DNA from: CAZELM01 sp964512995
Lineage (GTDB): Bacteria; CSSED10-310
Assembly: GCA_964512995.1 (NCBI GenBank)
Contig: CAZELM010000029.1
Span: forward strand, 1 to 64,000
Length of the DNA: 64,000 nucleotides
Direction of reading: 5' to 3'
In this document: piece by piece, positions 16,330 through 25,382 of the stretch
How positions within the stretch are numbered: the stretch's first letter is position 1
How the letters are laid out: each line of letters opens with the position of its first letter
Notes under the pieces: generated by a model
The model's database searches: none
Seen by the model: only the letters and a program-made list of their open reading frames with translations
Told to the model about the DNA's origin: nothing
Program-made: the position numbers and the translations under genes

Positions 16330-18094
16330 ACATCTATATATATCTAATCGAGTGACAATACCATTAGACAAACTTGCTCATGATACTCGCAGAAGAATAG
16401 AAGAACCTGCAGATACCGAGCTGTTCTCAAAATTAAAATCATTTATTATAGCTCGACTCATCATCGGGACGACTTTGTTACTTGGGACTGCAATCCCATT
16501 GGAAGTTTCAGGAATCTATTCCACATCCAGATTTCTATTTCCATTGATAACCGGTATTCTGATTTTCACGATCATCTACTCAGGTCTTCTAAATGTTTTA
16601 AAAAATCTCAAAATCTTGGCATATATTCAGCTATTTGGTGATATTTTTATTGAGATGGTTGTCATAACCGCAACAGGAGGAATCGAGAGCCCTTTTTCGA
16701 TCCTTTTCGTATTAACCATCATCGTTTCCAGCTATTTATTGCCCAGACGCGGAGTCTTCGTTACCGCATTTGCGATAAGTATTGTTTTTGGCGGATTAGT
16801 ACTCTGCCAATACAAAGGCTGGACAAGCTGGTGGCCAATTGAATCTCCCGCAATCCTTTTGCCGCAGCCTTCCTTTGCAATTTACATTATCTTTGTAAAC
16901 TTAGCTGGTTTTTATATCATTGCATTCCTCGCCAATAGTCTCTCTGATCGTATCCGAAGGATGAATATTTTGTTGACAAATAAAAATGTCCAATATAGCT
17001 ATTTATGGACATTAAACAGACGAATTGTTAACGAAATTCCCACTGGATTAATAACAGCTTCACAAGAAGGGCATATTATTTCAATTAATCCATCTGCAGA
17101 AAAAATGCTGGCTTACACTCCATCTGATAAAGGCCAGTCTCACCTAGATCAGCTATTCCCTGGCTATCTGGTCCAAAGCATTCTTACAATAGCGAAGTCC
17201 GATCAAAGTGAAAAAAAGGAGATCCACTATCAACAGGAAATCGATTCTGAAACACGATGGTTCCATCTCGAGATCATTTTATTAACACGAAAAACTCAAG
17301 ATCCAGCGCGATTGATGATCATGATCAATGATGTAACCGATCAAAAAAAATTAGAAGAGGCTCGAAGAAAAGCCGATCGATGGTCCACTGTCGCTGAAGT
17401 TTCTGCCGGAATGGCTCATGAAATCAGAAATCCATTAGCCTCAATCAGTGGCTCAATTGAAGTACTTCGGGATCAACTGATGCTAAGTGACAATGAATCC
17501 AGACTGATGAATATCATTATTAAAGAATCTGACCGGTTAAACCGCTTAATCAGCGATTTTTTGGATCTGTCCAGACCCAGACCTCCTGAATTCAGTTTAA
17601 TCAACTTACATAATCTCATGAATGAGATGATTGTATTAATAAGAAGCTCGAATGTTCTTAGCACCAATATCCATTTTCAGCTCATCAGTCAAGACGAAAA
17701 TCTTGTTGCAGAAATTGATCAAAATCAGTTTATGCAACTCGCATGGAATCTGGCAAAAAATGCGATAGAAGCCATGCCAGAGGGCGGCACGATAATGATA
17801 CAAATCGAACGCTGGGACAATTTCGAGAACGAAATTCCAAGATCAGAAAATAAAAATTATCCATGTCCTCCATATGCCAAACTCACTTTTCAGGATACAG
17901 GCATCGGAATGGATAGCGAGATGTTGGTTCGAATTTTTGATCCATTTACTACATTCAAGAAAAAAGGAGTTGGAATCGGTCTTGCCATTGTCTATCGAAT
18001 CATAGAAAATCATCATGGGTGTATTCACGTTCAGAGTAAACCGAGTGAGGGAGCCAAATTTGAAATCCGCGTCCCACTCAGACAAACTCGATAA
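16310..18094 (+). CDS. pilS: Membrane sensor histidine kinase PilS
   Basis: Partner of PilR in control of pilin expression. 594 residues if started at the TTG at 16310, which overlaps pilC. A GTG at 16352 is equally possible and neither has a clear ribosome binding site. The N-terminal third carries about six membrane helices (PilS N-terminal type, with TATGGIESPFSILFVLTIIVSSYLLPRRG). A PAS domain (about 245-350) follows, then HisKA with the phospho-acceptor MAHEIRNPLAS and HATPase_c with NLAKNAIEAMPEGG, DTGIGM and GVGIGLAIV. The response regulator is the next gene. Confidence 0.9.
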   Translation: MESFRNKHLYISNRVTIPLDKLAHDTRRRIEEPADTELFSKLKSFIIARLIIGTTLLLGTAIPLEVSGIYSTSRFLFPLITGILIFTIIYSGLLNVLKNLKILAYIQLFGDIFIEMVVITATGGIESPFSILFVLTIIVSSYLLPRRGVFVTAFAISIVFGGLVLCQYKGWTSWWPIESPAILLPQPSFAIYIIFVNLAGFYIIAFLANSLSDRIRRMNILLTNKNVQYSYLWTLNRRIVNEIPTGLITASQEGHIISINPSAEKMLAYTPSDKGQSHLDQLFPGYLVQSILTIAKSDQSEKKEIHYQQEIDSETRWFHLEIILLTRKTQDPARLMIMINDVTDQKKLEEARRKADRWSTVAEVSAGMAHEIRNPLASISGSIEVLRDQLMLSDNESRLMNIIIKESDRLNRLISDFLDLSRPRPPEFSLINLHNLMNEMIVLIRSSNVLSTNIHFQLISQDENLVAEIDQNQFMQLAWNLAKNAIEAMPEGGTIMIQIERWDNFENEIPRSENKNYPCPPYAKLTFQDTGIGMDSEMLVRIFDPFTTFKKKGVGIGLAIVYRIIENHHGCIHVQSKPSEGAKFEIRVPLRQTR

Positions 18095-18134
18095 CAACGA
18101 TTTATGGAGTTATTGATCTCAGAAGGAATTGTCA

Positions 18135-19550
18135 TTGAAAAATATTCTGATTGTCGATGATGAAGAAAGTATGTGCGATTTTCTCTCCATTTTATTGGAG
18201 AAAGAAGGATATTCCGTTACTGCCTCAACAAGTGCTACCGCAGCTCTAAAAATGATCCTGCAAGGGCAACCGGTAGACATGGTCGTCACTGATCTTATGA
18301 TGCCAGATATGACTGGGATAGAGCTTCTCAAACGACTGAAAGATTATGACTCAAAGATAATTGTAATTATGATCACTGCTTATGCCACAACTGAAAATGC
18401 GATTGAAGCCATGAAATTAGGCGCATATGACTACCTAACAAAACCATTTAAAGTGGATGAGATAAAAATAATCGTATCAAAGGCATTTGAAAGTCATAAG
18501 CTAAAAGAAGAAAACATCCTACTTAAAAAAGAAATCAAATCTAGACACAAATTTGAAAACATCATTGGCATCTCACCCAAAATGCTTCAGGTTTTCGAAA
18601 CAATCCACAAAGTAGCCGATTTGAATAGCACTATTTTGATTAATGGAGAGAGTGGAACAGGGAAAGAACTGGTTGCATATGCCATCCACTATAACTCGAT
18701 TCGAAGGGAAAAGCCCATTGTAACTGTAAACTGCGGGGCTTTACCGGAAAGCTTGCTTGAAAGCGAACTATTTGGACATACAAAAGGCGCTTTTACAGGC
18801 GCAATCCAAAATAAAGAAGGCTTATTTGAAATAGCGGATGGCGGAACATTTTTTCTTGATGAAGTCGCAGAAACAACACCCGCAATTCAAGTGAAATTAC
18901 TCAGAGTCCTCAATGACAAAAAATTCAAACGAGTAGGTGGGGTAAAAGATATTTCAGTGGATGTTCGGATCATTTCTGCAACGAATAAAAATCTACGTGA
19001 AATGGTCGCTCAAGGCAAATTCCGTGAAGATTTGTTCTATCGATTGAATGTAATTCCCATTCTCTTACCTCCACTCCGCGAACGCATCGAAGATATTCCG
19101 ATTCTAGTACAATACTTTATTGAAAAAAGTTGCAGGGATTGTTCAAAATCCAAAATGAATATTACTCCAGAAGCGATGGAGACTCTTAGAGCGTATCGAT
19201 GGTCTGGAAATGTAAGAGAACTTGAGAATGTTATTGAACGTTGTGTCGCTTTAGAAACAGGAAACACGATAACGCCATCAAGTCTGCCCAGCTATTTATA
19301 TTCACACCCAAACACGATCACCATACCTAACACGCAGGTACCAGAGGGAGGGATCGATTTAGAAGCGGTTGTCGGGGATTTTGAGCGATCAATTCTCATC
19401 AATGCATTACGCCGAACGAATTGGATAAAAAAAGATGCCGCCAAGTTATTAAATGTGAGTTTTCGATCTCTGCGTTATCGAGTAGAAAAATATGGATTAG
19501 ATAATTTAGAACTTAATGATGACATCATGAAAGGAGAAGATATTGAATGA
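18135..19550 (+). CDS. pilR: Sigma-54 dependent response regulator PilR (NtrC family)
   Basis: About 471 residues. The receiver domain has the acidic pair VDDEE, the phospho-acceptor Asp in VVTDLMMPDMTG and the conserved Lys in LTKPF. The AAA+ sigma-54 activation domain has Walker A GESGTGKE, the sigma-54 contact loop GAFTGA and Walker B GTFFLDEV. The C-terminal Fis-type helix-turn-helix contains INALRRTNWIKKDAAKLLNVS. Two TTG starts (18129, 18135) are possible; AGAAGGAA is better spaced for 18135. Expected to activate pilA, which is not in this window. Confidence 0.93.
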   Translation: MKNILIVDDEESMCDFLSILLEKEGYSVTASTSATAALKMILQGQPVDMVVTDLMMPDMTGIELLKRLKDYDSKIIVIMITAYATTENAIEAMKLGAYDYLTKPFKVDEIKIIVSKAFESHKLKEENILLKKEIKSRHKFENIIGISPKMLQVFETIHKVADLNSTILINGESGTGKELVAYAIHYNSIRREKPIVTVNCGALPESLLESELFGHTKGAFTGAIQNKEGLFEIADGGTFFLDEVAETTPAIQVKLLRVLNDKKFKRVGGVKDISVDVRIISATNKNLREMVAQGKFREDLFYRLNVIPILLPPLRERIEDIPILVQYFIEKSCRDCSKSKMNITPEAMETLRAYRWSGNVRELENVIERCVALETGNTITPSSLPSYLYSHPNTITIPNTQVPEGGIDLEAVVGDFERSILINALRRTNWIKKDAAKLLNVSFRSLRYRVEKYGLDNLELNDDIMKGEDIE

Positions 19551-19996
19551 AAAGTAACTTCTTACAATTTCGACATTCTCAATTCGGAAAAGCGGAATCC
19601 AAAGCGCCTATGGCGATCACTCTTATATTGATCGCCATTATTCTTTTTCTGGGATATAAGTTTATTCCCGTGAAAATTAAAAATATGAAATTCGAATCCA
19701 AGCTACAGGATATTTTAAATATCGATTATGCAAGAGAATATAAAACGATCGCTCGAGATGGATTCAACGAGTACACTATGAGAGAAAAAGTCCTCGAAGC
19801 AGCGAAAAATTTCAATATCCCAATAAAAGACGCAGAAAAACAGGTCGATGTTCAATGGCCAGAAGGGAAAATATTCACAGTAAAGATTGACTATACCGAG
19901 GAGATCAAGTTGCCCATTTTAGGCGTGAAACAATGGAATTTTCATATGTATCTGGAACAAGATCCTCATGCTGGAAAAGCAAAATCAGGTCAATAA
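19547..19996 (+). CDS. Hypothetical single-pass membrane protein downstream of pilR
   Basis: 149 residues. A basic N-terminus is followed by one membrane helix (about 22-42, MAITLILIAIILFLGYKFI) and a roughly 105-residue extracytoplasmic domain. No family recognised. The start overlaps the pilR stop (ATGA), so it is co-translated with the regulator and probably pilus-related. The topology recalls minor accessory proteins of pilus loci, but the segment lacks a prepilin cleavage site, so it is not a pilin. Confidence 0.6.
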   Translation: MKSNFLQFRHSQFGKAESKAPMAITLILIAIILFLGYKFIPVKIKNMKFESKLQDILNIDYAREYKTIARDGFNEYTMREKVLEAAKNFNIPIKDAEKQVDVQWPEGKIFTVKIDYTEEIKLPILGVKQWNFHMYLEQDPHAGKAKSGQ

Positions 19997-20066
19997 ATTC
20001 AAGATATAACTGTCAGAATCATAACTCGAACTCTTTTTATAACTCGTTGTATTTAAATAATTTTTA

Positions 20067-20088
20067 CTTCTCGTTGGAAAAGGAGAAG
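20067..20088 (-). terminator. Possible terminator after the spermidine-synthase-like gene
   Basis: Six-base inverted repeat cttctc/gagaag immediately after the minus-strand stop codon, followed on that strand by a T/A-rich stretch. The stem is short and the call is weak. Confidence 0.3.
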
Positions 20089-20089
20089 G

Positions 20090-22402
20090 TTAATCCTGAA
20101 AGGATGTTATCATCTCTTTATTTTCCGATACTGTGTCTTGATAGAGACTTTCTGGCGCAAAGAACTCGACATAGGGATAATCGTCGGTATTGATGTTCTT
20201 TGGGTACGAAGCTGTCATTTTTCTGAATTCGTTGGGACTTAAAACTTTTCGGTCGATGATGTTTTCTGGATTTGTAATGCTGATTTTCTGAAGGTCGTTG
20301 GCTACCTCTACATTCTCGAACATACGGGTTATGTGGCCAATATCAGATAATACTTCATACTGACTCCCGATAATTAAATAATCTCCATAGCTTCCTGCCC
20401 ATAAACTGCATTCCGGAAACACTTCCTGGAATGTCTGAAAAAGCGTTAATAGTATTTGTTTGTCCATGTAATAAGAATGTATCCATTGGCACATGATACC
20501 ATTCGAGGTTAACTTTTCTCTGCAGTACTGAAAATGTTCCAATGTAAACAAATTGGATACCCCAGTAATCCATGGATTTGATGGCTCAGATATGATCACA
20601 TCGTATCGTTTGTCGACTGTGGCAAGCACAGTTCTGGCATCAGCTTGGATAAGATTAGCTCTAGTTGTTGCGAGTGGATTACCCGAGATATGATTAAAGT
20701 AAGAAGATGCTTCAATAACTCCGTCATCAATTTCGATACAATCGACATGAAGTTCAGGGTATGTAATTGACGAACCGAGAGTTACACCTGTTCCAAGTCC
20801 GATGATCAGAGCAGTTTTGGGATTTTTATGATGTAAAATTGGTAGATGTGCAAGAAGGATCTGAGTATCAAGATCGCCTCCATCAGAACCATCTGTTTTG
20901 CCATTGATTCTAAGACTTCGGATGCCTGACTTTTCTGTTACCGTTACGTATGAATGAAATCCTTCATCCTCGAATAATATTTTTCTGTTTTTTTCAAAGC
21001 CATCCATCAATTGAGGCGCGTAGATATACACACCACTATCAAATAACGAAGATTCCCAATTCGGTAGAAGTCCGAACATCGTCAATGAAATAATAGAGAG
21101 GATAAAAATCTGTCTCCGAATTCTGGGTTCGATGATATGGTGTAGCAAGATACCGAGACCAATGATAAGAAAAACAAGGGAGAAAAGCATCAAAGAGTTG
21201 CGGCTTCCGAGAAAAGGGACGAAAATAAATCCGGTAATACAAGAGCCTATGATCCCACCGAGAGTATTCCACAGGTACAGATTCCCGACTTTTTCTCCAA
21301 CTGATCCCAATTTATCGATATACGCTTTTGCAATTGTCGGGAAAAGAGCTCCCATAAAAAATGTTGCGGGAAAGATCGCGATAAAACCAAGACCAAACAG
21401 ACACATCTGCCATAAAAAAAAACTTTCATGGAATATCGGAAAAAGCAGGAGTAACAGCACTGGTAGTCTGCTAACAATGGCAATTGAAAGACCGATACAT
21501 ATCCCACAAATAACACCAAGTGCACCGACCAACGTCAATGGAGACTTTACCCGATCCAACCATTTACCTATTACAAGACTCCCGACGGCAATACCCAACA
21601 AAAAAGCTGCTAACATCATGGTAAATGCATAAACGGTGGATCCAATAATCAGGTTTAATACTCTGGTCCACGCTATTTCGCTTCCCATGGCTGCTGCACC
21701 CAGAACAGCATAAATACCAGGAAGCCAACGATATCGTTCCACGATGTGCGCTGGATTTTCACTCCGAATAATAATGGGTCCATTTTTTGTTAACGCCGAA
21801 AATACAATGAATGTGACTCCGATGATGATATTACATAACGCAGCGATGATTGTCGTTCGATTCATACCCCATAATCTGATGAATAAAAATCCGGCAAGCA
21901 ATGTTCCGAAAACCGCTCCAATTGTATTTAAAAAATATAGCTGGGATAATTTTTGCCCAAGTTCATTTTGAGATCGTATTAAAAATTTGCTTAAGATCGG
22001 GAGCGTTCCTCCCATGAAAGAACAAGGAATCATAAGGATGATAATAGCGAGGATGAATCGAAGTGATTCAACATAAAAATTTTCTCCATAATGTCTGAAT
22101 GCAAAAAGATGTACCGTATCCGCGAAACCAAACAGAATTGGCATAATGAAACAATAAAGCCCTATCCCTACTTCCAAGAATCCATACCATCTCAACGGAA
22201 ATGGAGAATAGTCTGCAAATTTGCCAAAAACAAAGCTACCAAGAGCAAGACCACCCATAAAAGCAGCCAAAACTGCGGTAATTGCTGGTAATGTCGTTCC
22301 AAAGATCAACGCAAGTTTTCGCTGCCAGATCACTTCATAAACTAGACCTATTGATCCTGACATTGTAAAAGCGATCGCAATCATTAAATTTTTGCTATTC
22401 AT
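20090..22402 (-). CDS. Membrane-fused spermidine/spermine-synthase-like protein
   Basis: About 770 residues. The N-terminal 480 hold about 12-14 membrane helices in an MFS-like arrangement, opening with SGSIGLVYEVIWQRKLALIFG, typical of this fused family. The C-terminal 250 form a Rossmann methyltransferase-like aminopropyltransferase domain: IIGLGTGVTLGSS (nucleotide loop), CIEIDDGVIEAS and DVIISEPSNPWITGVS. The last motif replaces the canonical Asp-rich polyamine site, so spermidine synthesis is not assured. The ATG at 22402 has GGGGAG upstream; earlier ATGs at 22429 and 22477 lack one. Convergent with the pil operon. Confidence 0.85.
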   Translation of the reverse strand: MNSKNLMIAIAFTMSGSIGLVYEVIWQRKLALIFGTTLPAITAVLAAFMGGLALGSFVFGKFADYSPFPLRWYGFLEVGIGLYCFIMPILFGFADTVHLFAFRHYGENFYVESLRFILAIIILMIPCSFMGGTLPILSKFLIRSQNELGQKLSQLYFLNTIGAVFGTLLAGFLFIRLWGMNRTTIIAALCNIIIGVTFIVFSALTKNGPIIIRSENPAHIVERYRWLPGIYAVLGAAAMGSEIAWTRVLNLIIGSTVYAFTMMLAAFLLGIAVGSLVIGKWLDRVKSPLTLVGALGVICGICIGLSIAIVSRLPVLLLLLFPIFHESFFLWQMCLFGLGFIAIFPATFFMGALFPTIAKAYIDKLGSVGEKVGNLYLWNTLGGIIGSCITGFIFVPFLGSRNSLMLFSLVFLIIGLGILLHHIIEPRIRRQIFILSIISLTMFGLLPNWESSLFDSGVYIYAPQLMDGFEKNRKILFEDEGFHSYVTVTEKSGIRSLRINGKTDGSDGGDLDTQILLAHLPILHHKNPKTALIIGLGTGVTLGSSITYPELHVDCIEIDDGVIEASSYFNHISGNPLATTRANLIQADARTVLATVDKRYDVIISEPSNPWITGVSNLFTLEHFQYCREKLTSNGIMCQWIHSYYMDKQILLTLFQTFQEVFPECSLWAGSYGDYLIIGSQYEVLSDIGHITRMFENVEVANDLQKISITNPENIIDRKVLSPNEFRKMTASYPKNINTDDYPYVEFFAPESLYQDTVSENKEMITSFQD

Positions 22403-22556
22403 CCGTGTATCACTCCCCGAAATGATCATATCATGAGACCGGGAATGTATGAAATAAAAGTTATAAATGAATTTCATAATCGCACCATGTTATATGGAAT
22501 ATCCATCTCTGAACATAACTCTATGGATATCATGAGGATTTTGATTTCTAATTCAC

Positions 22557-22585
22557 TTGACTTCCCGATAGATATTTTTTATATA
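22557..22585 (+). promoter_or_regulatory. Sigma-70 type promoter before the tandem lipoprotein genes
   Basis: TTGACT (22557-22562), a 17-base spacer and TATATA (22580-22585), followed by the ATG at 22684. Good match and spacing. Confidence 0.6.
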
Positions 22586-22683
22586 TTTTAACCAAGTATG
22601 TGTACCTATTATAGGATTGATTGGTAAGCGTTGAAATATTGAGCTATTTGCTTCCGGAAAAATACAGAAGGAGCATAGATAAC

Positions 22684-23823
22684 ATGATAAATTTCTTTTT
22701 TTTCTTCAAAAAATTAGTGATCTGCCTTTTGCTGATAACACTTTTCTCATGTAGTTCTAAGGATAAATCTAAGGAAGAAGAAGAACGAATTTATGAAATG
22801 AAGCTAAAAGAAGCCCAGGAACTGGCTGAAAAAATCCGGAAAGGCGACATCTTTAATGAAGAAGCACTGATGGAGGAACATATCCTAAGACCTCAGAATG
22901 TTTGTGCATTAAGCGCAGACTTTGCTGTTTATGATTTTGGACCGAATCCGGATTTTAAAACCGATGGTTCAGCTGCGATCTACAACGATAAAACTGGTGT
23001 GGTCTATTATTTCTATTTTGGCAATCGTCAACGATATAAGCTGCATAATTTTGGACGAAATCCCTCTTTTGGAATTCTCCCGGGTGAAGGCGGTGATCAG
23101 AAATATGTACACGAATTTTATAAGCTTAGAGAGAATAGCTGGGAAGGCGACTCTTATGGAATTTTTCTCAATACAGAAGCGAATTGGAATCAGGATCCAA
23201 AACTAATCACACAGATTCCCGCTGAAGAACCATTTCTTGTGAATGATGATAAATTTATCATTTACCATGTCGGTGATGAGTATTTCCAATTGGATGACCG
23301 TATGATCGCAACACAAATCACGAAGGAAGAGTATGAAACTGCTCGTAACAGTAGGTATAAATTCGAAAATGAATGGAAACTCGCAACAAGCTACAAGGGC
23401 ATCCCGGGAGTTTGGGTTACTGATCTTCAGGAGAGAAATTGGTGTCAGTTGCGGTCAATAAAAAACCCTAAAACTCTGAAGGTCATGCCTGAACATTACT
23501 GCATTTACTGTTATAGTGAAGAAGAAACGGGTATTTGCATTCTACAATCCAATGAATTACCACAATTTACGATTCAAGTTCCAGATCCTTCACAGATTGG
23601 GGAGGGTGATTTGTTCGATATATATGAAAAGGAAATCAGTCCGATCAGCTATAATGTAATTGGATATAAAAAAGATAAATATAAAGGGACGTTACGAGTT
23701 GTCAAGCTAGTCGCAGATAAAGCGATTTGTGAGTTTCAAACGAAGCTTCACCTGAGTGGAATCTTCAAAGACGACGCATCTGTGTTACAGAAAAATCCGG
23801 AAATAGTTGGAAAAATCTTATAG
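22684..23823 (+). CDS. Hypothetical lipoprotein
   Basis: About 379 residues. The signal peptide is Phe-rich with lipobox LFSC, then a charged helical stretch (KSKEEEERIYEMKLKEAQELAEKI). The rest is a Tyr/Asn-rich beta-type globular region with no family I recognise. The last 70 residues (DLFDIYEKE, then YKGTLRVVKLVADKAICEF) look like a small beta-barrel of the type seen at the C-terminus of FlgT-like proteins; this is tentative. The ATG at 22684 follows AAGGAG; an upstream TTG would bury the signal peptide. It overlaps the frame of the next lipoprotein gene and is probably co-transcribed. Confidence 0.7.
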   Translation: MINFFFFFKKLVICLLLITLFSCSSKDKSKEEEERIYEMKLKEAQELAEKIRKGDIFNEEALMEEHILRPQNVCALSADFAVYDFGPNPDFKTDGSAAIYNDKTGVVYYFYFGNRQRYKLHNFGRNPSFGILPGEGGDQKYVHEFYKLRENSWEGDSYGIFLNTEANWNQDPKLITQIPAEEPFLVNDDKFIIYHVGDEYFQLDDRMIATQITKEEYETARNSRYKFENEWKLATSYKGIPGVWVTDLQERNWCQLRSIKNPKTLKVMPEHYCIYCYSEEETGICILQSNELPQFTIQVPDPSQIGEGDLFDIYEKEISPISYNVIGYKKDKYKGTLRVVKLVADKAICEFQTKLHLSGIFKDDASVLQKNPEIVGKIL

Positions 23824-23827
23824 TTAC

Positions 23828-24751
23828 ATGAAAAAGCATTTCATCATAACGGTAAGCCTGCTGATTTGGTTCATTTATGGACTATTCCATCTGAATGGTT
23901 GCCAGAGACGATCCAATGATAAAATGGACATAGACGCAATCACATTGGATGCGACTCCCAACGTTGAGCTTTCCACTCAAACAACCAATGGGAACAGCCT
24001 AGTTCGACTTAAGTATCAATGGAAAACCGGGTCTCAATATAAAAGTCCAAGAGAGAAGATTGCTGCGAAGGTTCATTTTGTAGATCATGCTGGAATGATT
24101 CAATTACAGGATGATCATTTGATGGATATACCTCCATCGGATTGGCAACCGGATCAGATCTATGAATACGAACGGATAGTATATATTCCATTGATACCAA
24201 AAACCACAACACTGTCCATCCTCATGGGATGTTATGCAGTGAACGATGAAAGAAAAATCATCATTGGGAACTTCAGAAGCAACACAAAACAGTCTACAAG
24301 CAAATGTTTGGTTGCGCAGTTGGAAGTTACTCCGCCCACTCGTCCAGAAGACCTACCAGAAGCACGTATTGAATATGGGGATGGATGGTATGACCTGGAA
24401 CGTGATCCCGTAACGAATGCGACATGGCGCTGGATGTCGGGTCGTGGGATATGTACATTGCAGAATCCGGGAAGAGAAGCGGAGTTATATATTAGAGGAT
24501 GGTTACCAACTGCACAAATCGGGAAACCAAGCCTGATACAGATTGCTCTCGAAGGCACTATTATTGCCAATTATCCTGAACAGGCTAACGATTTTGTGGT
24601 ACATGAGGTAATATCGAATGATGTGTTCAATTCCAAGGAGTCTATAAAATTGGAACTTATCACCGATCAGACATATATTCCTAATCAAAAGGGGATAGAC
24701 TCTGACGAACGTCGATTGGGGATGATGAGCAGAGTCTTTTATTTTAATTAG
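23828..24751 (+). CDS. Hypothetical lipoprotein with GWY..WRWM module
   Basis: About 307 residues. The signal peptide ends in lipobox LNGC (Cys about residue 26). The first half resembles an immunoglobulin-like beta domain (VRLKYQWKTG, FVDHAGMIQLQDDHLMDIPP). The second half contains GDGWYDLERDP, then ATWRWMSGRG, and a beta-rich tail. I have seen this motif pair in extracytoplasmic beta-sandwich domains linked to surface glycan proteins, but do not recognise the function. It starts four bases after the preceding lipoprotein, so the two may form a pair in the periplasm or outer membrane. Confidence 0.65.
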   Translation: MKKHFIITVSLLIWFIYGLFHLNGCQRRSNDKMDIDAITLDATPNVELSTQTTNGNSLVRLKYQWKTGSQYKSPREKIAAKVHFVDHAGMIQLQDDHLMDIPPSDWQPDQIYEYERIVYIPLIPKTTTLSILMGCYAVNDERKIIIGNFRSNTKQSTSKCLVAQLEVTPPTRPEDLPEARIEYGDGWYDLERDPVTNATWRWMSGRGICTLQNPGREAELYIRGWLPTAQIGKPSLIQIALEGTIIANYPEQANDFVVHEVISNDVFNSKESIKLELITDQTYIPNQKGIDSDERRLGMMSRVFYFN

Positions 24752-24855
24752 GCAAATCTAAGAACAAAGTTGCCCTGATGACACAATGATTGAAAGTAAC
24801 GTTGAGCTTTACTTGGGTTGACGATTTATACTAGATTCCAGATCGAGCATCAAGA

Positions 24856-25377
24856 ATGAAATATCGAATATTGATAGATGAAGAAACTATCCGCCAACGG
24901 ATCAAGGTCATCGCCGATGAGATATCAGCTAAGTATATTGGTAAAACTCCTTTGTTAGTTGGCATTTTGAAAGGTGCTTATATTTTTCTGGCGGATTTAT
25001 CACGAGCGATGTCCGTCCCTCACACGATTGATTTCATGGCTGTCTCGAGTTACGGATCCAGTACGAAAACATCAGGTATTGTTCGAATTATGAAAGATCT
25101 TGATTCTCCGACTTTTCAGAAGCATGTAATCATTATCGAGGATATCATCGATACTGGTCTCACACTGAAATATATCACCAAAGTTATTCAAACCCGATCA
25201 CCCGCGTCGTTGGAAATTTGTACTCTTCTGGATAAATCAGCCCACCACCCATGTTCGATTGTTGCTGATTATGTGGGTTTTAAAATACCGGATCATTTCG
25301 TGATCGGGTATGGACTTGATTATGATCAGCATTATAGAAATCTACCATACATTGCTTATTTCCAGAATGAGGAATAG
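24856..25377 (+). CDS. hpt: Hypoxanthine phosphoribosyltransferase
   Basis: Purine salvage enzyme converting hypoxanthine (and guanine) with PRPP to IMP or GMP. 173 residues, the usual length. The PRPP-binding signature is IIEDIIDTGLTLKYI. An N-terminal LLVGILKGAYIFLADL loop, the flexible-loop region DFMAVSSYGSSTKTSG and the C-terminal base-binding IPDHFVIGYGLDYDQHYRNLPYI all match the Hpt family. The adenine deaminase gene follows immediately. Together they convert adenine to hypoxanthine and then to IMP. Confidence 0.95.
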   Translation: MKYRILIDEETIRQRIKVIADEISAKYIGKTPLLVGILKGAYIFLADLSRAMSVPHTIDFMAVSSYGSSTKTSGIVRIMKDLDSPTFQKHVIIIEDIIDTGLTLKYITKVIQTRSPASLEICTLLDKSAHHPCSIVADYVGFKIPDHFVIGYGLDYDQHYRNLPYIAYFQNEE

Positions 25378-25382
25378 TGAAA

